Positions 17,622 through 54,470 of a stretch of DNA of 64,000 nucleotides are shown piece after piece (within the stretch, counting starts at the first letter, position 1; each line of letters starts with the position of its first letter). Source of the stretch: Xanthomonas sp. DAR 35659 (GTDB lineage Bacteria; Pseudomonadota; Gammaproteobacteria; Xanthomonadales; Xanthomonadaceae); contig NZ_CP162488.1 of assembly GCF_041242975.1 (NCBI RefSeq), positions 3,152,001-3,216,000 of the forward strand, in the 5' to 3' direction. Made by a program: the position numbers and the translations under genes. The notes beneath the pieces were generated by a model. It had not been told where the DNA came from. It was given only the letters and a program-made list of their open reading frames with translations, and searched no databases.

Positions 17622-18773
17622 ATGGACTTCATTGCATTGGACTACACCACGCTGCGCGTGATCTGGTGGCTGCTGCTGGGCATCCTGCTGATCGGCTTCG
17701 CGGTCATGGACGGATTCGACCTGGGCGTCGGCGCGCTGCTGCCGTTCGTGGCCAAGAACGACGCCGAGCGCCGGCTGGTGGTCAACACCATCGGCCCGGT
17801 CTGGGAAGGCAACCAGGTCTGGCTGGTGCTCGGTGGCGGCGCCATCTTCGCCGCCTGGCCGCCGCTGTACGCGGTCAGCTTCTCCGGCTTCTACCTGGCC
17901 ATGTTCGTGATCCTGTTCGCGCTGATCCTGCGCCCGGTCGGGTTCAAGTTCCGCGGCAAGCTGCCCAGCCAGCGCTGGCGCAACGGCTGGGACTGGGCGC
18001 TGTTCATCGGCGGCTTCATCCCGGCGCTGATCATGGGCGTGGCGGTGGGCAACGTGCTGCTGGGCGTGCCGTTCCACTTCGACGACACCCTGCGGGTGTT
18101 CTACACCGGCAGCTTCTTCGGCCTGCTGATGCCGTTCGCCCTGCTCGCCGGCCTGCTCAGCGTGAGCATGCTGGTGGCGCACGGCGCGGCGATGCTGGTG
18201 CTGAAGACCGACGGCCCGGTGGCCGAGCGCGCCGCCCGCTACGGCAGCGTGGCGGCGCTGGTGGCCTGCGCGCTGTTCGCCGGCGCCGGCGTATGGGTGG
18301 CGATGGGCCTGCCCGGCTATGCGGTGACCTCGCAGGTGATCACCGACGGCGCCACCAACCCGCTGCTGAAGACCGCGGTGCTGGGCGAGGCCGGCGGCTG
18401 GATGCACAACTACCAGACCATGCCGCTGACCGCGCTGGCGCCGGCGGTCGGCCTGCTCGGCCTGCTGGCGAGCGCGCTGCTGCTGCGCCAGCGTCGCGGC
18501 GGCCTGGCCTTCATCGCCTCCGGCAGCGCCATCGCCGGCATCATCCTCACCGTGGGCTTTGCGATCTTCCCGTTCCTGCTGCCGTCGTCCAGCCAGCCCG
18601 GCTCCAGCCTGACCGTCTGGGACGCCTCCAGCAGCCGCCTGACCCTGTGGATCATGCTGCTGGCCACCGCGGTGTTCCTGCCGATCATCATCGGCTACAC
18701 CACCTGGGTGTACCGGGTGCTGAAGGGCAAGGTCACCGCCGCGTCGATGGACGACAACCCCAACGCGTACTGA
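17622..18773 (+). CDS. cydB: Cytochrome bd ubiquinol oxidase subunit II
   Basis: The product has 383 residues and about eight or nine membrane helices. CydB hallmarks are [46 protein letters not shown] and the C-terminal [12 protein letters not shown]. It is the structural partner of CydA. ATG at 17622 was preferred over the in-frame ATG at 17616 because CAGGAG (17608-17613) then has 8 nt of spacing rather than 2. The gene begins 19 nt after cydA. Confidence 0.97.
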   Translation: MDFIALDYTTLRVIWWLLLGILLIGFAVMDGFDLGVGALLPFVAKNDAERRLVVNTIGPVWEGNQVWLVLGGGAIFAAWPPLYAVSFSGFYLAMFVILFALILRPVGFKFRGKLPSQRWRNGWDWALFIGGFIPALIMGVAVGNVLLGVPFHFDDTLRVFYTGSFFGLLMPFALLAGLLSVSMLVAHGAAMLVLKTDGPVAERAARYGSVAALVACALFAGAGVWVAMGLPGYAVTSQVITDGATNPLLKTAVLGEAGGWMHNYQTMPLTALAPAVGLLGLLASALLLRQRRGGLAFIASGSAIAGIILTVGFAIFPFLLPSSSQPGSSLTVWDASSSRLTLWIMLLATAVFLPIIIGYTTWVYRVLKGKVTAASMDDNPNAY

Positions 18774-18807
18774 CGCGCCCCTCCCTGACCGCTTTAGGAG
18801 ATTGACC

Positions 18808-18918
18808 ATGTGGTACTTCGCCTGGATTCTCGGTGTCGGCCTGGCCTCCACCGCCGCCATCCTCAACGGCATGTGGTTCGAGGCCCGCGAGGGCGCCGCC
18901 CCCGACGCCAAGGACTGA
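18808..18918 (+). CDS. cydX: Cytochrome bd small subunit CydX
   Basis: The product has 36 residues: MWYFAWILGVGLASTAAILN then GMWFEAREGAAPDAKD. One membrane helix with the conserved WYFAWILG start and the N-x-M-W-x-E motif (here NGMWFE) identifies CydX, which stabilises the CydAB haems. TAGGAG lies 7 nt before the ATG. It is 34 nt downstream of cydB, as in other cydABX operons. Confidence 0.95.
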   Translation: MWYFAWILGVGLASTAAILNGMWFEAREGAAPDAKD

Positions 18919-18937
18919 ACTTTTTTCGCAAAGGATC

Positions 18938-18966
18938 TTGCAGGATACGGATGACCCCCGTATCAT
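18938..18966 (+). promoter_or_regulatory. Sigma-70-type promoter of tRNA-Pro
   Basis: TTGCAG (18938-18943) and TATCAT (18961-18966) are separated by exactly 17 nt. Transcription would start around 18973, a few bases before the tRNA at 18979. The spacer contains an ATACGG/CCGTAT inverted repeat (18945-18963) overlapping the -10 box. Confidence 0.65.
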
Positions 18967-18978
18967 GTGCGGCTCCTT

Positions 18979-19055
<77 letters not shown>

Positions 19056-19071
19056 GTTTCAAGGTCACAAG

Positions 19072-19105
19072 AAACCTGGAAAACGCGAGTTTTCCGGGTT
19101 TTTTT
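19072..19105 (+). terminator. Rho-independent terminator of tRNA-Pro
   Basis: The stem AACCTGGAAAAC / GTTTTCCGGGTT (one G-T pair) with a short GCGA-type loop is followed by a run of T (19099-19105). It lies 17 nt after the tRNA. Confidence 0.88.
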
Positions 19106-19552
19106 GTGTCCGCGGTATTGCCTCCACGCAGCGCGCGACCGGCTCGGCCCGCGCGCACCACCGCTCTGGCGGCGCAACGCAGCGCTCAGATCTTGGCGCT
19201 GCACAGGCGAGATGCCGCCGCCGCAAGGCGCCTAGGGGACGCACGCGGCGCGGCGGTGCCCGGCTTCGGCAAGCACCCCCACGGCATCGCAAGAAGAGCC
19301 AGCATGCACCTGCGCAACGGAACCACATCCGATCCCCGCAGGAGCGAGCACACGCCACTCCCCGCGCCTCGACACCGGCAACCTCGGCACGCGCACCCTG
19401 ACCGGCATGCAGCACCGGCCGGATCGCCATGCCGTCGCGGTCGAGCGGTTCCCTGATGCTCCTACGGGAACAATTCCTACGACATGTCGGCGCGAACAGC
19501 GTCCATGCCTTGGCTAGACTTGTGCGCAAGAGCGACTGGCATGGGAGCCGGC
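19106..19552. other. Non-coding gap between tRNA-Pro and the META/DUF4377 gene
   Basis: No frame here looks like a protein; the open frames are short, Arg/Ala/Pro rich and without ribosome sites. I see no repeat of the tRNA 3' end, integrase fragment or insertion-sequence end. The promoter of the next gene should lie in the last 100 nt but is not obvious. Confidence 0.5.
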
Positions 19553-20455
19553 ATGGTCACTGGAAGAACAGCAGGCAAGAACGTCACGCGCGCCGCCACA
19601 GGTCCGCTCCGATACGCGCTGGGCGTGGCATTCGCGGTCGCGCTGGGGTCCGCGAGCGCGGCCGACACCAAACCCGCGCCCGATGCCGCGCAACGCAGGC
19701 TGCAGGACACCGCGTGGGTCCTGTACCAGGTCAACGATGCACATGGCAACGCCATCGCGCCGTTCGCGCAGGGCGCGGATGGCAACAGATCCATCCTGCC
19801 GGTGCTGTTCCGCGCCGACTACCTGGAATTCGCGACGGCCTGCGGCAGGCGCGTGGCGCCGTACCGCGAGGAAAACGGACACGTCGTCATCGCGCAGGCC
19901 TATGCATCGCAGGACGCCTGCAAGGCGGACGCGGCACTCGCGCCGTCGATCGCGCGTTTCCGCGGTGAATTCTCCATCTCGTTCGTCCGGATCGCCGGCA
20001 CCGACAAACCGGCCCTGCGGCTCAAGGCGCCATCGGGCGAGGAGTTCCTGCTCTACGACAACGGACAACTGCGTTTCACCGATCCGGCCGACGTTCTTCC
20101 GCAGCCGCGCGTCCTTTACCTTCAAGTCGGGCCAGACACCATGGGCTGCGGGTACAACGGGCCAGATATTCCGGGACGCCCGGAAAACGTCTGCGTCGTG
20201 GCGCGGACGGTAACGCAAGGCGCCGACGGCGCATGGCACGCCGACTCGACGCCGTATCCCGTCATGCCCTTGATCCGAGGATTCGAGCCGCCCCCTGGAA
20301 GTCGAAGCATCGTGCGCATCCTGCGTTACGAACTGGCCGATCCCGACATCCATGCCTCACGCTATCGCGACGTGCTCGACATGGTCATCGAACAGGAGCT
20401 TCCCGAGAAGCCGCCGACGGAGTATCGCAACCCTCCTTATCACTGGATCCCGTGA
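19553..20455 (+). CDS. Secreted META/HslJ-like and DUF4377 domain protein
   Basis: The product has 300 residues. The N-terminus (R/K-rich, then YALGVAFAVALGSASA) is a Sec signal peptide, probably cleaved after residue 36. Residues about 48-172 resemble a META/HslJ domain (RRLQDTAWVLYQVND...). Residues about 186-282 fit DUF4377 (RVLYLQVGPDTMGCG ... LIRGFEPPPGSRSIVRILRYEL). Such proteins sit in the envelope and are loosely linked to stress or antibiotic tolerance; the exact function is unknown. The start at 19553 was chosen because GGGAG precedes it at good spacing and the signal peptide follows. It lies alone between the tRNA and the NRPS region. Confidence 0.8.
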   Translation: MVTGRTAGKNVTRAATGPLRYALGVAFAVALGSASAADTKPAPDAAQRRLQDTAWVLYQVNDAHGNAIAPFAQGADGNRSILPVLFRADYLEFATACGRRVAPYREENGHVVIAQAYASQDACKADAALAPSIARFRGEFSISFVRIAGTDKPALRLKAPSGEEFLLYDNGQLRFTDPADVLPQPRVLYLQVGPDTMGCGYNGPDIPGRPENVCVVARTVTQGADGAWHADSTPYPVMPLIRGFEPPPGSRSIVRILRYELADPDIHASRYRDVLDMVIEQELPEKPPTEYRNPPYHWIP

Positions 20456-21733
20456 TCGGTCTGCCGGCACACGCATCCGCGCGCGCGCCGGCGAGGAGTG
20501 AGTCCGCAGGCGTGCAGCACGCCATGAAGCGCGCTTGCGAGACGCCATCAGACAATGCCGAAGACCTCCACGTTCGATACAACCTCAAAAAGCACCAGCG
20601 CTTAACACGGCGATGATCGCGATGTCGCCAGTCCTCGCCGCGTCCTCCCCGACCACCCTGCCGCGACATACACACCGACACGGCACTACTGCCGACCTCG
20701 GCCTGTGACCTCGACAATCGCCATCGCAGGGACCAGCCATGCACGCCACTCCCCTCAACTGGCGGAGCACAAATGCACTGGAGCGCGGATGACATCGAAC
20801 CGTGTCGACATGATGCGACGCACAACGCCGTAATAGCGGACCAATGCGACAACATCATGTCGCATCGCGCGCCAAGATCAGCAAATGAATCATGCGCATC
20901 GAAGCCTCCTCGATGCACGATTCGCCCATGGCAACAAGCCGAATCCATCGCTGCCGCGCCTAGCACCACACTGCACTCACGATCGCTTCCGTCATGAAAC
21001 TGCGTCGCGCGCCATGTGACAACGGCATACGCATCTGCGCTCTTCTGCATTCTTCACACCGCGGCATCACGTTTGCGCGCGACATGCGGAAGCGTACACA
21101 AGAAGTGTCTACGCCACCGTCCATGTGCACACATCATTTGCTTCACACTAGTTTCGCGACAGGGGAAAAGAACTTCCAAGAATGGAAGTGAGCAGCAAAG
21201 AACAGGAGCCGTCATGACGGACGTAGTGTTCGGACAGCATTCCCCGGGCGTGTGCTGATGGATTGTTTCGCGCGACACGCCTCGCATCCTGATCGTTCGC
21301 AAGCATGCTGTGCAGCGCGAACACCGCGATCACCTCGCCGACGTTGGCGCCGTGCTTCGACGCCCCCTTTGGCACCGGCGGCCCCTGCGAACCGCGCCGC
21401 GCTGCGTGCGGGCAAGCCTCCGATCCTTGGCATCGAGCTTCGCGACACTCGCCGTTGCGGCAGCGCGCCCGCCACCACCCGCAGCCGGACATGCGACCTC
21501 AATGCCGGACGGGAACATGCCATGCCGCTTGATGCCAGAACACACGCGGCTCGGTACTTCGCACGCGCAAAACTCCGGCCATGCAGTCTCCGTTCGCGAT
21601 GCCCCGCGCACGGCATGCACGCCGATGCATCGCGGCGGCAAATCGCCACGAACACGCCAACACTGCAGCATGCGGACGCATGCGATCGCGCGCACGGATG
21701 GCCGATGCCGCCAGCGCACGCTGCGGAACTGCC
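20456..21733. other. 1.28-kb non-coding leader region upstream of the exporter-NRPS genes
   Basis: Visibly lower in GC than its surroundings and without a credible long gene. I see two inverted repeats: CGACATGATG (20806-20815) with CATCATGTCG (20853-20862), flanked by ATGCGAC direct repeats; and the tight palindrome ACTTCCA-AGAA-TGGAAGT (21172-21189). The latter sits 25 nt before a 14-codon ORF with a strong ribosome site (21214). This is the natural place for the promoter and operators of the exporter-synthetase operon, but no regulator gene lies in the window beside it. Confidence 0.55.
21214..21258 (+). CDS. Possible 14-residue leader peptide (mini-ORF)
   Basis: MTDVVFGQHSPGVC follows CAGGAG at 7 nt spacing, one of the better ribosome sites in the window. 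It lies 25 nt after the palindrome at 21172-21189. Its stop overlaps an ATG (TGATG) that opens a frame running to the exporter start; that second frame does not look like a real protein. It could be a leader peptide or chance. I recognise no family. Confidence 0.25.
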   Translation: MTDVVFGQHSPGVC

Positions 21734-23506
21734 ATGACCTCGTCCTCCAACCGCGACCTCTGGCGCCTGCTGCGCGGTGCCCGCCCGTCGCCCGCTGCGC
21801 TGGCCATGGCCACGGTGATGGCGATGGCATCGGTCGCGGGAACCTTGTTCTTCCCCATCCAGACCAAGGCGATGATCGATGGCTTCGGCCGCAATGGACT
21901 CGATCCGTGGCCGATGCTCGGCCTGGTCGGGATTCTGGCCGCCGCCGCATTGCTCAATGCCGGTTCGGCGTATCTGTTGGCGCGGGTCGGCTACCAGGTG
22001 GTCGCGCAGCTGCGCCTGCAACTGGTCGACAAGTTGTTGCGCCTGCCGATCGCTTCGTTCGACAGCGAGGGCAGCGGCGAGCGCGTCAGCCGCGTGGTGC
22101 GCGACTGCGAGTCGATCTCCGAGTTGATCGCGCGCCAGACCGTGAATCTGGTCACCGGGATCCTGCTGCTGTTGGGTTCGGTCGTGGTGCTGCTGCTGCT
22201 GGACGTGCGCCTGACCCTGACCTTGCTCGGCTCGATCGGCGCGGCCTTCGCGATCATGATTCCGATCGCCTTTCTGCTCGATGGCCTGTCGCGCCGCATC
22301 CAGGACCGCACCGCGCGTTTCAGCGGCATCCTGACCCACATCTTCCAGGAAATCCGCCTGGTCAAGGCCTTTACCGCCGAGCGCCGCGAGCGCGACCGCA
22401 GCCGCACGGAGATCGACGGGCTCAAGCGCCTCGGCCTGCGCGTGGCGCGGATCAACGTATTGTTGGAGCCGCTGATGGGCCTGGCGATGACCCTGGCGAT
22501 CCTGGTCATCCTGGTCTATGGCGCCGCGCGCGTGTCCGCCGGCGAGATCACCGTCGGAACCCTGACCGCGTTCATCCTCTACATTTTCAATGTCGCCACG
22601 CCGTTGATGCAGCTGACCCATTTCACTGCCGAACTGCAGAAGGCCAAGGGCGCCTCGGTGCGCATCGCGGCGATGCTGCGCGAAGACGAGGAAGAGGCCC
22701 GCCCTGGCCGCGCCGAACGCAGGCCGGGCAAACCCCTGGAATTCCAGGACGTGTGCTTCGCCTATCCCGGACGCGCCACGCCGGTGCTGCGCGGCATCGA
22801 TCTGCGCCTGGAGCCCGGACAGACCGTGGCCCTGGTCGGCGCCAGCGGCAGCGGGAAGTCCAGTTTGCTGGCGCTGATCGAGCGTTTCTACGAACCCAGC
22901 AGCGGGCGCATCCTTTACGACGGCCACCCGATCGGCGAGTTCCCGCTGCGGCAGTGGCGCGGCAGCATCGGCTATGTCGCGCAGAACGCGCCGGTGATGC
23001 CGGGCAGCGTGCGCGACAACATCGTCTACGGACTGGAAGGCGAGTTCGGCGACGAACAAGTACGCTCGGCGGCGCATCGCGCCGGCGCGCTGGACTTCAT
23101 CGAGGCCATGCCGCAGGGGCTGGACACGGTCCTTATCGAACAGGGCAACAACCTCTCCGGCGGCCAGCGCCAACGCATCGCCATCGCCCGCATGTTCCTG
23201 CGCGATCCGGACATCCTGATTCTCGACGAAGCGACCTCCGCGCTCGACAGCGAGACCGAGCATCAGGTCAAGCTCGCTCTGGACGAGCTGATGCAGGGCC
23301 GCACCAATATCGTCGTCGCGCACCGGTTGTCCACGGTGATGCACGCCGATCGCATCTGCTTCCTCGACGGCGGCTGCCTCTCCGGCATCGGCAGCCACTT
23401 GCAACTGTTGGCGACCCACCCTCCCTACGCGCGCCTGGTCGAGCGCCAGTTTCAGCGCCCAACGCACGCCGAGTCCGTCGCCGAACCCACGCTCGCCGCG
23501 AATTGA
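21734..23506 (+). CDS. MsbA-like ABC exporter (membrane plus ATPase fusion), probable peptide exporter
   Basis: The product has 590 residues, a half-transporter expected to act as a homodimer. Six membrane helices occupy about 20-300. The ATPase has Walker A GASGSGKSS (369-377), signature LSGGQRQRIAIARMFL (474-489), Walker B DILILDEATSALDS (493-506) and the H-loop in VVAHRLST. The fold matches lipid and lipopeptide exporters of the MsbA/LmrA group. It is 54 nt upstream of the NRPS genes on the same strand, so it most likely exports the product and may give self-protection. ATG at 21734 begins the region similar to exporters; in-frame ATGs further upstream are also possible. Confidence 0.9.
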   Translation: MTSSSNRDLWRLLRGARPSPAALAMATVMAMASVAGTLFFPIQTKAMIDGFGRNGLDPWPMLGLVGILAAAALLNAGSAYLLARVGYQVVAQLRLQLVDKLLRLPIASFDSEGSGERVSRVVRDCESISELIARQTVNLVTGILLLLGSVVVLLLLDVRLTLTLLGSIGAAFAIMIPIAFLLDGLSRRIQDRTARFSGILTHIFQEIRLVKAFTAERRERDRSRTEIDGLKRLGLRVARINVLLEPLMGLAMTLAILVILVYGAARVSAGEITVGTLTAFILYIFNVATPLMQLTHFTAELQKAKGASVRIAAMLREDEEEARPGRAERRPGKPLEFQDVCFAYPGRATPVLRGIDLRLEPGQTVALVGASGSGKSSLLALIERFYEPSSGRILYDGHPIGEFPLRQWRGSIGYVAQNAPVMPGSVRDNIVYGLEGEFGDEQVRSAAHRAGALDFIEAMPQGLDTVLIEQGNNLSGGQRQRIAIARMFLRDPDILILDEATSALDSETEHQVKLALDELMQGRTNIVVAHRLSTVMHADRICFLDGGCLSGIGSHLQLLATHPPYARLVERQFQRPTHAESVAEPTLAAN

Positions 23507-23560
23507 ACCCGCGCGCGCGCCTTGCGCCGCGCCTCTCCGCATCCGATCCATGGTGACCCC

Positions 23561-51332
<27,772 letters not shown>

Positions 51333-51352
<20 letters not shown>

Positions 51353-54300
51353 AGACATCCTGCCGCTGACGCCGTTGCAGCACGGCTTCCTGTTCCACGC
51401 CTTGTACGACGACGCCGTGCAGGACAGCTATGTGGTGCAGATGACCTTCGTCCTCGACGGCGCGCTCGATCCGGCCGCGCTGCGCGCCGCCGCCGACGCG
51501 CTGCTGCGCCGCCACGCCAGCCTGCGCGCGGCGTTCGTGCACCACAAGATCAAGGAACCCGTGCAGGTGATCCAGCGCGAGGTGCGCGCCCCGTGGCGCG
51601 ATCTGGACCTGTCGACGCTGGCGCCGGACGCGCGCGAGGCCGCGCTGGCGCAGGCCATCGCCGATGACGCGCAGGAACGCTTCGACCTGACCCGCGCGCC
51701 GCTGCTGCGCTTCGTGCTGGTGCGCGCAGCGGCCGCGCGGCACTATCTGATCTTCACCAGCCACCACATCCTGCTCGACGGCTGGTCCACGCCGATCGCG
51801 CTGCAGGAGCTGTTCGCGCTGTATGCCAATGGCGCGGACATCGACGCACTGCCGCGAGTGGCGCCGTACCGCGACTACATGCGCTGGCTCGGCGGGCGCG
51901 ATCGCGCCGCCGCGCGCGAGGCCTGGGCTGCGGCCTTCGCCGGCTTCCAGGAGCCGACGCGGATCGCCGCCGCCAGCACCGCGCCGGCGGTGCCGGAGAC
52001 GCTGCGCATCGACCTGCCCGAGGACCTGGTAAGCCGCCTGACCTGGCAGGCGCGCGCCCTCGGCGTCACCCTCAACACCCTGGTCCAGGCCGCCTGGGGC
52101 GTGTTGCTGGGCCGGTTGACCCACCGTCGCGATGTCGCCTTCGGGACCACCGTCTCGGGCCGGCCGCCAGAGCTGGCCGGTGTCGAGCAGATGGTCGGAT
52201 TGTTCATCAATACCGTACCGCTGCGCCTGCAGTGGCGCCCGGACGAGACCGTCGCCGTGCTGTTGCAGCGCCTGCAGCGCGACCAATCCGCCCTGCTCGA
52301 CCACCAGCACCTGGGCCTGACCGAAATCCAGCGCATCGCCGGCCATGGCGAACTGTTCGACACCCTGGTGGTGTTCGAGAACTTTCCGCTCGGCGACGAC
52401 GGCGACGGCGCGCAGGACCTCGCCGTCGCCGTGCACAGCCACCAGGGCGGCGACACCTCGCACTACCCGCTCGGCCTGGCGCTGATCCCGGGCACGCCGT
52501 ACCAGCTCAAGCTCAGCTACCGCCCCGACCTGCTGGCAAGCGAACAGGTCTTGCGCCTGGGGCGCCGCTACCAGCGCCTGATCGAGGCCTTCGCCGCCGA
52601 CCCGCAGCAACCGCTCGGCCGGATCGACCTGCTCGACGCCGACGAAGCCCAGCGCGTCGTGCGCGACTGGAACGCGACTGCCCACGCGGTACCCGAGACG
52701 ACCCTGGCGACGCTGCTGTCCGCTCAGGCCGCGCGCACCCCCGACGCGATCGCGCTGCGTTTCGAAGGCCATTCGCTGCGCTACGCCGAACTGGAAGCGC
52801 GCAGCAACCGCCTGGCGCGTGCGCTGATCGCCGCGGGCATCGGCCCTGAATCCATCGTCGGCGTGGCGCTGCCGCGCGCGCTGGAGTTGCCGGTCGCGCT
52901 GTGCGCGGCCCTCAAGAGCGGCGCCGCCTACCTGCCGCTGGACACCGACTATCCGCCAGAGCGCCTGGCCGAGATGCTCGCCGACGCCGCGCCGGCGTGC
53001 GTGCTCACCCGCCATGACGTGGCCGACCGCCTGCCGGCCGGCACGCCGCAATGGCGGCTCGACGAGATCGCGCTGGGCAAGCGCTTGGTCGCACTGCCGG
53101 CCCATGCGATCGACGATGGCGAGCGCCGCGCGCCGCTGCGGTCGCAGCACCCGGCCTATGTGATCTACACCTCCGGCTCGACCGGCAAGCCCAAGGGCGC
53201 GGCGATCCCGCACCGCGGCGTCGTCAACCGGCTCGCCTGGATGCAGCACGCGTATGGGCTGCGCGGCGACGACGCCGTGCTGCAGAAGACCCCGATCAGC
53301 TTCGACGTCTCTGTCTGGGAACTGTTCTGGCCGCTGACCCAGGGTGCGCGCCTGGTGCTGGCGCGGCCGGAAGGCCAGCGCGAACCGCGCTATCTCGCCC
53401 GCCTGATCGAGCGCGAGCGCGTCACCACGGTGCACTTCGTCGCCTCGATGCTGGACATGTTCGTGTTGGAGGCCGACGCATGGCAATGCGCGAGCCTGCG
53501 CCGTGTCGTCTGCGGCGGCGAAGCGCTGTCGGCCGACCTGCACCGACGCGCGACCCAGCGTCTGGGCCGGCCGTTGCACCATTCCTACGGCCCCACCGAG
53601 ACCTCCATCGGCGTGGCCGCATGGCCCTGCCGCGAGCACGAGGACGGCCCCATCCCGATCGGCGGCCCGATCGCCAACACGCGCTTCTACGTGCTCGACG
53701 CCGCGTTGCGACCGGTGCCGCCAGGCACCCTGGGCGAGCTCTACATCGCCGGCGCCTGTCTGGCCCGCGGCTATCTCGGCCGCGCCGCGCTCAGTGCCGA
53801 ACGCTTCGTCGCCGACCCGTTCGCCCACGGCGAACGCATGTACCGCTCCGGCGACCTGGCGCAATGGCGCGAGGACGGCGTCATCGTCCATCGCGGCCGC
53901 GCCGACCACCAGGTCAAGGTGCGCGGGCTGCGCATCGAGCTGGGCGAAATCGAGAGCGAACTGGCCCGCGCTGGTTACCCTCGCAACGCGGTGATCGTGC
54001 GCGAGGACCGCCCGGACCAGCGCCGGATCGTCGGCTACGTCGCCGCCGCGGCCGGTTTCGATGCCGATGCGCTCCGCGCTCGGCTGGCGCAGCGTCTGCC
54101 CGAGTACATGGTGCCCGCCGCCCTGGTCGCGCTGCCGGCGCTGCCGCAGCTGCCCAACGGCAAGCTCGACCGCAAGGCGCTGCCGGCAGTGGAGCATGCG
54201 CCGACCAGCCAGCGCGCGCCGCGCGACGCGCGCGAGCGCGCCCTGTGCGGGCTGTACGCCGAAGTGCTGGGGGTCGAGCGAGTCGGCATCGACGACAGCT

Positions 54301-54470
54301 TCTTCGCGCTGGGCGGGCACTCGCTGCTGGCGATCCGCCTGATCAGCCGCATCCGCGCCGAACTGGACATCGAACTGCCGATCCGCGCCTTGTTCGAAGC
54401 GCCTGGCGTGGCCGCGCTGGCGGCGGTGCTGAATCCGCACTCCGCGCGTCGCCCCTTGCTGGAAAAGCAA
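51333..54470 (+). other. NRPS module 8: C (D-to-L) - A (Glu- or Ser-like code) - T
   Basis: The C domain has HHILLDGWS near 51762. The A pocket is D-V-W-H-V-G-S-I-G-K. It shares six of ten positions with the fengycin-type Glu code (DAWHFGSVDK) and six with the Ser code (DVWHLSLIDK), so the call is open; Glu is expected by analogy with lysocin E. The carrier is GGHS; there is no E domain. Confidence 0.65.

Noticed and set aside
19065..19529. Minus-strand 154-codon frame after the tRNA
   Set aside because: It runs into the tRNA terminator hairpin and has random-like composition.
20385..21050. Minus-strand 221-codon frame in the leader region
   Set aside because: It overlaps the end of the META/DUF4377 gene and has no ribosome site or family resemblance.
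21258..21737. 159-codon plus-strand frame that starts on the mini-ORF stop and ends on the exporter ATG
   Set aside because: Composition is Arg/Ala/Pro/His rich, with no domain and no hydrophobic core. The start-stop overlaps are intriguing and kept as part of a finding, but I do not call it a gene.
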